Below are positions 38,201-51,900 of a stretch of DNA of 64,000 nt, piece by piece (position 1 is the first letter of the stretch; every line of letters begins with the position of its first letter). The notes below the pieces were generated by a model. The model had not been told where the DNA came from. It saw only the letters and a program-made list of their open reading frames with translations, and ran no database searches. The translations under genes and the position numbers were made by a program. This stretch comes from Pieris napi. Taxonomy: Eukaryota; Arthropoda; Insecta; Lepidoptera; Pieridae. The stretch lies in the NCBI RefSeq assembly GCF_905475465.1, contig NC_062249.1, positions 5,220,501-5,284,500 of the forward strand. Direction: 5' to 3'.

Positions 38201-41200
38201 TATTTTACATAATTTTAAATTTAACCGACGTTCCGCGTGCTTTACAGCGTGCGTGGTCACGGTGACTGAAGACAAAAGGTGTGGAATGTCACAAAGTATC
38301 ACAGCTGTAGAAAAAGTTGTATTATCTGTATTTGTTTCCCGATAGTTGGTATCGACTGAGGGTTGGTTACTCGATGGAGGGTTTTGGCAGAAATGGCTCA
38401 CGGTGTCCTCTATTTTCGCAGATTGTTTATCTTGAGATTTTAAATTAAATATTATTTTAATTTTTTAAATTAAAATAATTGTAAATTTATAATAATACAT
38501 AACTTCAATCCGGCTAAAAAGCGTTTTCTTTAAAAATTATATTATCAAATTCTGTTTAAAATGTTATATTACCAGTAGTTTAGGATTCATATTGTAAAGT
38601 ATCCTTTCGGCATTGTTGTCGGAGTCATTCCGAGACTCCATAATGGCCAGCAGAAGCTTTGATGCGTTGTTCTTCAGCTCCAGTACTAGATCCATACGTG
38701 TCTTGCCCAAGGGATTGATGTCGTTGAGAATTAACGCCGTGATGATGTCCAGACCGTTACTTTCGTGAGTCGCTATGCAGTTTTGATTTTCATGACAAGG
38801 TCCTGTAAATTATAATATTTTATGTTGTCTGTTGGTTAAAAGCTGGTTATAAACTACGTAAAAAACTGAATATTGAAGTGCAAACTTCTTTAGCAGCGTT
38901 GTACACTTTTTTTGGAATGGGTAAAAATGTTAAACTCGCGTCAGGACACGTGACCTGATCGAAAATTCGTAAGACGGATGGAGAGTAGACAGCTGGCGCG
39001 GCGTATTTAATGTAATATAAATTGTCATGTTTGTGTACGATAGTGCAATAAATAAATATTGTATTCTACCACATAAATGATAGTACTTTTATAGTGATAA
39101 TTAAAGCAATTCGTGCAAAATTATTCCCTAACCATTCGAAAATATCAAAAATGCACAACGTTAATATTTAAGTTTTCCGTCTGCCGGCAGTGCAACCCAT
39201 CGTTTTTATTGCGCCCGTCATGTCGCGTATGTATGTTTAGAACGAATTGACTCAAAAAGTATTGAACCGATTTTAAAAATTCTTTCACTATTTGAATACT
39301 AAATTATCAATGGTTATAATATTAAAGAACATATCAATAATTGTTTAAAAATAAATGTCCATCTGTGCAAAGCCAGGACGGGCCGCTAGTTTATAGAAAT
39401 TTATTATTTAATAAATTTTTTGAAAGAAGATACTACTTTAATTAAGGATTGAGCTTCAAAACGAATAACTATCTCACCTTGGCAATATTCAGTGAGGGTC
39501 TCTAAGGTCTGATTGATGAGAGCCACATTTCCTTCATTGATGTAAAGCCCCAGTAATCCCAGTCCACCGGTTGTAGAACCACAGATACAATCAAGGAACA
39601 TGAGGGTTTCTGACACCAAATTGTAATTGGACTTGTTGTTTTGGTTACGCAGAAGATTCTGAAAAATATTACATAACATTTTTGAAGTTATACTTCTTTA
39701 GGCGCGTTATGAAAAATTGATGAGAGTGAAATTTTACGATGCGCGCGCACCGTGACACAAAATTAACAGAATGAAGTTGCCCACGGAAGATGCTACGGCA
39801 TTGGACATAATTTAAAAACAACATTCGAATAATAATAGAATTTAATGTAAGAGAATAATAATAAATATTTATTTATTTAATTTTTCAAATGTAAACTGAA
39901 CTTTATTGACTATAATGACTCCTTTTCCAGTCTTTGATTACTTAATTGTAATTAATTATTTGCACGCAATCAAAAACTATTTTTAATAATGCCAAAGAAG
40001 TATAACTTCTTACGCGCGTACATAAGTACACGCACCCTTTTTTTTTACATTCATTCAACAATAATCTCAAAAGAGATAAATGTCTAAAGGAAGATTTTTT
40101 AAATATACATACAATTAAATCAAATTTCTATTTAAAATTTAATCAATTAGAACCATGTAAAATTAGAACAGTACTAGCTAATGTTAAAACAATACAACAC
40201 GTAAATATAATCAGTTTTTAAAAGTAAAAGTAGAAGTTTTGAGACCTGTAGATCTGGGTTATGGTTCTCGCAAAGAAGCTGCAAGAAGCGAAGTATGGGC
40301 TTCATGACGGCAACTTTGGCAGGTAATAAGTCACCATTTCCGGTCGTTCGTTTCTTTTCGGCCATTATCTCATCCAGAACTGTTGTACCTGTATAAACGG
40401 TACGTAAAATAACATAACAGATTTGTATAAATCGATAATTTCTGGAGTGGAAAAGTACCGATAATGTACGTACCATGTGACATTGTATGTATATCGGAGT
40501 ATGCGTGTACCGCGGAACCACACGCGTTATTCACTTCTTCTTCCATATCTTCTCCTACAACTATTGGTCCTTGGGCTGTTTTACCTATTGAGAACATTTG
40601 ATTATGACTACATATGCTATGCTTTAATTATTATAGTACTTTACTTACGAGTACCACATATTAAAATTTTACGAATGATGCCAAAATTTTTGTATTTAAT
40701 CAAAATTTTAATATTTAATATTCGAAGCGAATTAATATTTCAGGCTACTTAACTAGATATTTATAAAAAATATTGGTTGTTTGTAAAGTAGGTTTACGAT
40801 CGAGATGTTTACGTGATAACGTCTTATTGGTGATATAAGTTTTTGGGAAGTAAGAAATTAATGAAGATTTAATAAACAATTTTTTCAAATTTTAAATTAC
40901 ATCTATCGTTTTATTCACACTTTTGATGATAAATTTCGGGTGTAAAATTACAAGTTTACTTATTCGACTATGATATACATTTTTCTTCATACATTCACGG
41001 AATGACTGGCAGCGCTCGAGATGAGACGGGAGATCGGTCCGTCTTTCTCTCGTTATACCTGCGATCGCGCTCGTGAGGTTTTGGTGTGACACAAGTTTCT
41101 GAACATGTCACCCGACTAAAACGATTTTAAAGACGTTATCACGTCAATAAAAATAAAATTATATCTAATAATTTATTTCTTAATCAGCAGGGCTACTCTG

Positions 41201-44200
41201 TAAACCCGATGTAGATTTTTATAGGTCAACTATAGAATAATTTGTTGTAAAATTACTTATATATTACTTATCATTTGTATGCATTAATCTAACAAAACTC
41301 CATATTGATGTAATCTTTATCATACACAAACTGCTTCTGAAAATTTGAAATAACATAGTACAAAATTTATAAGTTATTGGTAGGCTAGTTTATTTTTCCA
41401 TTAAAGTAAGCCTTACCTTCAGTAATGGTCAGTTTAGGACGATCAGTAGGGCTACTACGCTTGTCGGAAGGTGCTCCCGACGTACTACTCACTGCCAGAG
41501 AACGTATCTCTTGCTGAGCCTCACGCATTTTGTCGTAGAACACCTGTATTATTAATGAAAAAGTTTGTTAAGATGTTAATTATTAAATACACAGATACAT
41601 ATATATTATTAAATATATTTTAATATAATTTTATTGTAATGAGGGCTGGCTGGAAGCAGCTACACCTATTAAAAAATAAATAAATCAGTGGCGCTACAAC
41701 CTCACATTTCTGAATCTGATTCATGATCATTTTTTAAATCTAATGTGCAAATAGGTGATCAGCCTTTAGTACCTGACACACGCCGTTGATTTTTTTGGGT
41801 CTTAGACATGTCGGTTTCCTCACGTTCGAGCAAATGTTAAATGCGCACATAGATAGAAAGTCCATTGGTACACACGCGGGGATCGAACCTACGACCTCAG
41901 GTATGAGAGTCGCACGCTGAAGCCACTGGGCCAACACTGCTCAGCTCATTTTTCAAAATATGTAATATTCACAAATTAGAGACCATTGCCTAGGCACGCA
42001 TTTCTAACACCGCGTTTAAAACGTTTAAAACAAACTCACTGTTACCGTAAATCCTTCGTAGAATTGTGATAATTTTACCTTTAAAAATGCCTGCGATATC
42101 TCCCCATTTTGTAATTTCGTAAAAATACTGTTTTGGATGATCGGATTTCCGCCTTCAAGTAGTGCGATACCTGAAATTCAATCGACGCAATTAAAAATAT
42201 ATGAATTCAAGAGACAGTATGTTATATCAAAGTATATGTACCTTTAAGTTAGATGAAAAATTGTAGCTTAAACGTTTGTTCATAATTGCTTACGTATCAT
42301 TCTTTCCAAAGAAATACATATGAAATATAATTTATAGCGAATTGAATAGTATTAGTATTATACCTAGTTGAATAGCTTCCAGGAATATGGCCGGTCGATT
42401 TGTGCTATTGATGACGAGTTCCACCACCAGATCTGATGCGCCTTCACGATCCAAATGCGCTTGTACTTGTGCCAATGTTTGACCAGTGCGCATTAACACC
42501 TTTGCTGTAAGTACTTTTGAATTGTTACGTAAACCCACACTACAGGACAATTATGGGTCGGTTGTTTTTATAAACATGCCTTTATATACGGAACTAGGAG
42601 CGTTTTCATATGCGCCATAATTAAAAATGACTTTGTAAGAAAAATCTGTTTGTTTCGAGATGGTAGCGGCGTATCGCTTATTATCCATCCGTAATTAATG
42701 GCCAATTATTCTAACACAAGATTTGTGACATTAACAGACGTTTTAAGACATCGAGATAAATAAAAGCTATATATATATATATATATATTATTACGTCAAA
42801 GATTATTAATTTCAATGATAGTGTAAAATGTCGCATTAAAAATTTCTATATGATTTTACATTGTACATTACTATTTCTTTAAATAACAAAAAAAAAACTT
42901 TAAAAGATTGCAATGGACAAACCTGTCTTCACTTGTGGTTGAGATTCAGCTGCGCATGCGTTGAAAAAAATAAAAACATCTACACTATGGAGCGTAATAT
43001 TTTTGCCAAATTAAGTATTTAAAAGTAATTGCTCACAACAAAATGATGTCACTTTACCCTAAGTGTTTCTTTACTAAGACAACTAAGATGTAAGTTCTAT
43101 ATGATATCTAGACAACTTACGCCTTTTAAATTATTATTTTTTGATAACTTTATAAATATATGAAACTGTTACATACCTCCTGGTCCATGAGTTACGGTGA
43201 CAAGCGGGGTTTGGGGTTGTACCTTTGGTTCAGATTTTCTATTCACGAAGTATTGAGATAGTAGTTTGTTTCGCAATTGATTTCCCTGAAAAGTATTATT
43301 AAACTTTATAAAAAATAACTGGTGGAGATAAAATATAGATATTATGGGGAAAATAGCAAATCTTTTTGAATAATCAGTATTTCGTAGGAAAAATGAATTG
43401 AGTTCAGCGTACTTGAAATAAAACTTACTTTTTCTCCATATTCAGGATCGACAGCCATCATCTCTCTTAAAGTACGAAGAACTTTAACACATAATTTCTC
43501 TTCTTTTTCTTCAAGAAGTTTCTCTGTATGTCGGATTAATCTGCAACGTTAAGAGTAAATATTATTTCTGCCAATCCTATTCATCTATCAGGAAACAAAA
43601 GATATCATGCAAAATATAAAGACGAAATTCAGTTTCAGCACTTTTCATCTTGTTCTTGCTCAGTTTGTTCCATTATGCAGTTTTTGCTATCTTACACCCG
43701 TAATGCAAACATATTCTAAATCTAATATATAAAATTCTCGTGTCACAATGTTAGTTACCATACTCCTCCGAAACGGCTAAACGATTTTTATCAAATTTTA
43801 TATGCATATTCAGTAGGTCTGAGAATCGGCTACTATCAATTTTTCATACCCCTAAGTGATAAGGGTTGTCCACCCCTAACATTTTATTTTTATTATTTGG
43901 ACGAAATTTTAATTTTTTTATACATTCGACCCCTATTTTTTATTATAGTAAATAGTTATTTTTATTGAACTAAAAAAATGTTTCCTAGAAATAATATACA
44001 TGGCAAAACAACGTTTGCCGGGTCAGCTAGTACCTATATATAAATATCCCACTGGTTTCGGGATGCGTTAATTCTCCGGGCGATGTGAAGAGTCTGTGCG
44101 GCTTATATAGGATGTCCACTAACAACGATTGCTCAGCTTGCAATAAAGGCCGAAGCTGCTCCTCAAGTAATGAGACTATCTCTTGGAGACCCTCCATCAC

Positions 44201-47200
44201 TGATCTATCGTTTTGGAGGTTGCTCTAGAAGAGAAAAAGAGTTTAAATTAATTTATGTATGTATATATTTTCAAAAGTCTTTGGTATGATATAATTTGAT
44301 TTCTTTTTTGATAAAATTTTAGGAAAAAGGTATCAATAAGTATTTATTTATTTGTATATATAAGTATTTTTTTTTCAATTATACAATTGCACACATAATA
44401 TCGATTGATAATTTTACATACAGAAATTTGTATTAACTATAACAAAAAAAAGAATTAATTGACAACAGCATACCTGCGAAGCCATTTTCTCGAGTTTGCT
44501 TGTTTTAGAGACAAGTAGCCATTTGCTAGTTTGCCTGGAAAGAGCAGCAGCCTTTTCGAATACCGTCTGGATTTTAGCTTCAAGCTCTAGTGGTATCGCT
44601 ATACTTCGCGTCTTAGCTGAAAAGTTTTATACATATTTGAAAAAAATATTAATACCGTAGTTATGTAATCTAACTTTAGTTAAATCTATATTGGTTATGG
44701 TCCATATGGTTTGTGTACGCTTCAAAAAGTCATGAAATTTTAGCATGATAAATATAATAATAATAATCCGCATCAAGGATTGTTTTTATCTTTTTTTTAC
44801 AAGTATTGCAAAATTAAAATGAAATGTTTTCTTTTCTTTCTTTTGTTTCTCATTTCTCAACCATTCAATCACAATGTGCCACAGCGAAGCGTGGCAAGGA
44901 ACAGCTAGTTACATATAAATATTTTAGGTAATAATTAGAAATAAACCGTAAACCAAATGTAAACAATCATCGTACACTTGAAGCCAATATTGAGCCCCTT
45001 AGTACACACTAATAAACTGTATTTTAACATTCTCGTTTCCGATAACGTCCAATAACATTTAGATTTATGAACGCTTAGATAAGCCAAGTTTGTTTTTGTT
45101 AGCGTCGCAACCCCTCTACCTCTAATTATGTGAGCTCATATTTTAAACCATTAAAGTCAGTTGTTACCTAGCTTCAAAGAAAGTGTTTTATTTGAACATC
45201 TCCATACAAAGAAACGCCACCGAACTTAATTCCGTTAAGTTATCAAAGTTTTCATTTGTGGATGCGCTTATATCTTGCCTAGTAGTACATTCCATCATTT
45301 TGTACCTTCCAAACCCAAAATTACAAAACCCCACAGTTTAGGGAAAACAAAATGTATAGTATTGACTGTGTAGCACTTACCAACATCACTGAGTGTTCTA
45401 ATACACTTTTCAACGTTAAGTTTCTGAGGCGGATTGAGCCATGGGCACTGGTAGATACGGAATGTGCTTTGAAGTAGTTTCACAAATATAGATTGCCGTG
45501 TCTGAAAATCCAAGAAAGATTATTTATGTGACAATTGTACGCTATCAATAGAAATCAGTGGTACTTCCAAAGGTCTCATACAAAGTAAGCAGAGTAACCT
45601 CTTAAATGTCGTTCTTGTATACAAATAGGTATTAAACTCTTCGTATTGAACCTGAATTATTCATATACATCTTATTGAAAATAAAAGTGATAGAACTTTC
45701 TTTAAATTATTATTTCCATATATTTTTCTATCTTTACTATTACGAGAAAAATACAAAAGGGTTTCAAGAGTGCAATTGGACTGTTTCTACGAAGAAGGGG
45801 TAAATAAAGTGTATTAGATAACATATTTTCAGTAATACTATGAACTAATAATATAGTATATAAAACCTGTACAGTGGTGCTTTGATCGCTGAAAGGAGAG
45901 TTGAAGAATGTACATATAGTATGCATCAATACGTCAGTCACATAGTCCACCCATGCTTGCTTGCTGCCACCAGACATCTTTTCTGGCTCGGATGACGTTC
46001 CTAAACGAAAATTTAATATATTTTGGAGCTCCTATATAGAAAATTTAATAAAACAATCGCGATTCGTGGGTCCAAAAATTAATTAATCACTACATTAGGG
46101 ACCGTTCAAGTATTACGTAACGTAATTGGGGGGCGGGGGGTTTCCTTTTGTAAACCGTTACGATGCGGGGAGGGAATTGAAGTACGCGTTATTGTTAATA
46201 TTATTTTCGACTTTCCAGTACTTAACACCACACAATGGTAACTTTTAGGTATAAAGAGTCACTAGGTGGTCACGAAACGTTTTACTATACTTGGGAACAG
46301 AAAAACGTTACGGCGCGTTACATGGGGGGGGGGTCAATAATCTCCAAAAATTTGATTTCTACGTGCGTTACGTGATGAGTTACGTCTTACGACTTGAACG
46401 TATTACGTCACGCAACGCACGTAAAGTGGATAAGTAAGTTTGCCAGCTGAATGGATGTATAAGAACTATAGGAGAAACTGGCTTTGCAGTTTGTATATTT
46501 TTTAAATATAATGGGCTATTGCATGATAAACTGACCTGGCACAGGTTGCAGTATGGCATTCATGTCCTGCAGGAAGGACCGTTCGAAGAGATCCCACATG
46601 TAATTGCTGGAGTAGATCTCCTTCATCTCCACTTCAGTGTCGATGTAGCAGTGGTTCAGGAATCCCACGTAGGCTTCTTTTACCTGCAATTTTCAATATT
46701 GTATAAGGCGCGAAACATACAGAAAAGGTGTAAGGCGAAGGCGCGGCGCAGGCGCAGAGCCGGCGTGGAACAGATAAGGCACGGATGCGACTTAAATTAT
46801 ATCAAAGAGGCAAACGTAATGACAAAGAGTCATTACGCAGGCTGACTTTATCGTGATAGCATGTCTTCAGATGACGAAATTCCACTCTAGTCGCGACTGC
46901 TAGCGACACGGAACAGGCGACGCGTTTTGAAGCGGCAAGATGCCTGCGCCGCGCCTTTACCTTACGCCTTTTGTGTATGTTTCGCGCCTTAAGATACTTT
47001 TTATACTGTCATGACCCAATGTCTTAAAACTTTTAAGAATAACTATCGAAACGCTGCCTGTTTTGATAGTGCAACCGAAACAAATCATAACCTGACTAAA
47101 CTCAAAACATATTTTACTGCATTGAAAATTTTAACCTATTGTGTTTGAAATTTAATTCAGACTAAAAGTCTAAAAGTATTTTAGTCAGTCATTAAAACTT

Positions 47201-48865
47201 TACAATAAGTAAAAATTATGTTATCGTTGAAAGTACGCACTTCAGGTATACAATCAAGATGGGTGATCATTGCTACGATGTCGTCCAATGGTAAGAGGCT
47301 GTGGCACTTAATCTCCGTGTACACATTCTTGCCCAGAGTACAACAGGTTAGGAGTTTTACCAGTTGAATGTGGTACCTGCAAGATTTTAGGAATATCAAT
47401 TATAAGAGAAAATATTAGAATTATTTGTTTTTTTGAATAAATTACCTAAATAATTAAAAGATCTTCCGTCTAGTCTTTAAAAAGCTACTTAGTGTATTAC
47501 TTTTAGAAAGAATGTACTATTCAATAAATGATTATTTGCGTGAAACACCGTAATTAATATAAAATTAATGATGTAATGTATATAGTATAATAAACTAGAT
47601 AATATAAGAATTGACTTTGACTAATAATGTAAAATTCCTTAAGACAAATTTGCGCGCCATCGTGTGTAGCAGAATATGCGAACGATTTACGATTGCATCA
47701 CCTTAACATTTTGTACCATATTCTTGCATAAATAAATTATTAATATTTAAATTTTAATATGAGAATGGCGATGTCAATGTAGTTTAAATGAAAAATTATG
47801 AACTTACGTAAGAACCTCCGGCATTTCCCCAGTTTGTTTGTACTCGCGCATCATCTGTATGAAGTGATTGAATGATACTTTGTCGTTGTAGAACACCAGA
47901 ACGTCTTCACCTGCGTTCACCATCTAGGGCCAAAAGTTTACATTGATATAATTTCTACCAGGTTGAAGTATGCAAAATTGTGTTATTTGCTAAGAATACA
48001 TATTATTTATAGATATTTTGACTGAATTATTTCGATTGACGAGATAACTTTAAAAGGTTTAAGGTTAAGCTGTGTGATCTTTATCAACAGAATTAAATAA
48101 ATTATGCATAATAAATATTAATTTCACGGACAGGATTTTTTTAAGCTATTGCATAGCTTTTATCGCGGGCTTTGAACGCGACGACCAAATCAAGAAATTC
48201 CGTAACGAAAATAACCTAACACACGATGACGTAATAATATAGGTGCCGCCAATACGCGTTACAGCGGGACAGAACGCATACTGAGTATTCATCTCTATTG
48301 TCTATTCTATCTCTCTGACGAGATCGGTGTCGTAGCGTAAGCGCTGAGTCTGGTAGAATGGTAGATTGAATTAATACCTTGATTGAATTAAAGAAAAAAA
48401 AATCCTGCATAAATAAAAAATTAATAAATAATTATAATTGCATAAGTTGATAAAAAATGCTATGCAATAGCTTTACCGCGGTAGTCCTCGAGTGCCACAC
48501 GTTTTTTTTGGTTACTAAGTTTTGCAGCTAAATAACTAAAGATTTCAAAAATGTATTTTTGCTTATGATGACAATGATTTAAATTAAGATCGTACCTCTT
48601 GCATAACTAGATCCTGACTGCGCCGTATATGTTGACCCCCGGCACGTACTATTGTCCGTAGAAATCTTAAGTACGCTGGTCTTTTTCCATGGGTCTCGAT
48701 ACAGTGGACGAAGTGAGCTGCTACTTTTTCATTACCCTCCCGATCACATAGATTCGCGTTTTCTTCAAATATCGCGCACACTGTTTGTGCTTCACGTATC
48801 TGTAGTATTAATTTATATTATTTATGTTAGTTATACTTTCTATTTAAACACAGACTCGATGCGTA

Positions 48866-48900
<35 letters not shown>

Positions 48901-51900
48901 CCGAGATCTTTAATTAGACACTTACACTAGCATTAAGAAATAAATCCAGATGTTTGTGCAGTATTGCTTGGTTCTGCTGGTTACCGTGACAGAAGTGCTG
49001 GAGGAACTCATGAGCCAGATCCAGCAGTTCATTCATGGCCGCATCGTCTTCGTCATGAGGCACCTAGAATATGGTAGTGGATTATACTAACTGCCCAATC
49101 TATCTTAATCCGAACCGATCTTTATAAAAGTTAATTGGGCGTTGCTTCAAATTTTTCAAAATGGTACCTGCAGCAAGTCAAGGACGATATTATGAACGCC
49201 AATGTTCCTGAGGAGCCTCTGCTCGTGTCTCCTTGGTCTGCCGGAACCGGAACTATCACCATTATTCCCGCTAGTGCAGTACTTTATCATTCGTTCTAGA
49301 ATCTAAGAAAATATTTATTAAATTTGCATATAGCTTGAAAACAAGACCTAACCGAATTACTAATAGGAGTGTATAGTATTGTCTTTTATTAACATAGCTT
49401 TTACACATTTAAAGAAAATGTATGTATAATGTAAAATAATTATAAGTTTATATATATATTTAAACTTATAATTATTTTTATTTCTTTTTTTATTATTTTA
49501 TATACATAGCTTCAATCCGTTACAAAAGTGTTTTCTTTAAATAATAGTGTATACAGTAAGACGTTTCTATTAAGAAGATTTAAGGTAAGGTTGATAGTCG
49601 GATTTTTAAAATAGTTTCGTGTATACACAATTTTTTACTGCTTTGGAATAAAAATCTGAAATTTGGATGCATAAAGACAAAATAACTCTATTTATACAAT
49701 AAAAAATAAAATACCTGTTTAATTTTTTTATATTCGTTCATGGTATCGTATTTCGCAGTTTTGGACGTGTCGAGTACGTTGTCCAACGACGCGTTACGTT
49801 CTAACACTGCACCGCCCGGACCCACCGTACCTTTGATTTCTGTCATTTCTTAAGTATTATATACATAGTATATATACAAATATACATATACATAGTATAT
49901 ATTAATTTCACAAAAGTTATGTTATATATAACATTATTTTTGTGAAATTAATAGAATTTTAGTTTTAACTGTTAACCTATAACTAAGAAAAAAAGAATGG
50001 AATCCTAATAAAAAGAAAGAAACCTTTAAACTAACCTGTATGGTCGTCTAATGTTCCAGCTCGGCCTTTATTGAAGACCCAGAGTTCTGATTTCTCCACA
50101 CTCTGTCGTAGAACGTCTAGGTCTGCCTTTATCTGCTTGTAAGACTCCACATCTGCGTCCGACACTAGTAGTTGTACCTAGAATAATAGTTTTAAGTATT
50201 CTTAAATTGCTTTTAGTATTGGATAATATTTGATGTGTGAATGTGAATTCTTCTGACCTAGGAATAAAAAATCTTTTATATAAAATTCTCGTGTAACAAT
50301 GTTAGTTACCATACTCCTCTGAAACGGCTTGACCGATTTTTATCAAATTTTATATGCATATTCAAAAAGTTTCCTAGAAATAATATACATGGCAAAACAA
50401 CGTTTGCCGGGTCAGCTAGTATTTGTATACAATGAGACTTACAACTCTGTTATTGCTTGATTTTTCCTAAGCATGGTTTTCTCTCTAAGTATGATTATAA
50501 AACACCAATAAATAAACTAAGAAGTCTAACCTGCTTAAACGCAGCCAACACCTCCTGCCGCTGACTGAAATGTCTGAAGAGCAGCGCAAGAGCGCCAGAG
50601 ACGAGCGCAGTCGAAGCGCCTTGCGAACAGAGCTGGAGTAACACGCGAAGGACTTTGCCTCCGCCACGCCCGTCCAGATCCAGGCCGTTCCTATGTTATA
50701 GGCATTCAGTCATATGTGATGGCTAAGTTTATGGTATACTATGTAGGACATTTAGGCACGTTGAAGCGTTTTTGAAACAAAATGAGATAGGGTACCTCTA
50801 AAATGTTATAGTGAATCTATCCTATGTACAATAGATAAGATAGTGGATCTAATCGAAAGCGGGCATAGTAAATGTAATATTATATTAGACTCATTTCTTC
50901 CTTAGAAGAAAGTTTAAGAGATTTTTAATTATTTTAAGAATGATAGGAGTGTGCTCTTTTACCAGTTCAGATACACTATTCACTTTTTTTATTAAAATAC
51001 CTATAACACGATCGATGACGATAAATTTAATTAGATTTTAGCAATAGCTTACCTGTTGAAATAAATAAAAACACCGCAAATAACACTCGTAATTTTATAG
51101 CCAACAAAAAATATTCAAATGAAGAAAATATTAGTCGCCAAACATGCAAATATTAATAAAAGCATCGTTAGTTATTCTTTCAAATAAGATCATTAGATAA
51201 GGTTTTTCTCGTCATTGAATCCCAATACCTGCAAAATGAACAGTGTAAACCTTTTTAAGTTTTTACATCTACGTTATATCACACGTTTTACACTCAAAGT
51301 GATTTCAAGTAGAGTTTTCCGGCATTTGGTGTAACTGATAATAATGTATTGGTTAAATTAGCATGCTTAGAAATACAAACGAACTTACAACACACACTAC
51401 AGCAGGATGCATAAACAATCATCAAACATTATTTATACACATTTGTGTCAACCCACACAAACACACAACCCACAACACACTCTTTAGTTTGTTTGAGATT
51501 TAGTTAGTTAGGGACTAATTAGTATTGTTTAAAATAAAAATATATTATTGGAATGCTGTATATCTATATAAATAAAAATGATGTTTAAGAAGGTGTTTAT
51601 GGAGATAAAAATTTAATTTTTATTTAGTACTCAGGTGTTTCTATGGGGTAGCATAGAAAAATGTTCCATATGTTGGTATGTACTAAAAACGTTGGCTAAG
51701 TAAAAATATAATGGCTAAGTAATATTAAGGCAAAACGGAGATTGAGAAGGCTATTAACATTAATTGTTATCAAAATTATTCTCATACCAAAATATTTAGT
51801 GTGAGTAGTCATTCGTCTTTCTAACCTTCATTAATCAACTGTTTACGGATCGTTTCAACTTCTAGTTCAGTATGCCATAAGTATTTAGGAATATTAGCTA

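Noticed and set aside
38186..38401. 71-codon open frame on the - strand
   Set aside because: It lies inside the MITE 38091-38550 and outside any Itpr exon; it reflects repeat sequence.
50945..50985. Alternative 13-nt micro-exon in the same Itpr gap
   Set aside because: It would need an unlikely donor (TTTA|GTTGCC) on the upstream exon and has a weaker acceptor than the 8-nt candidate.
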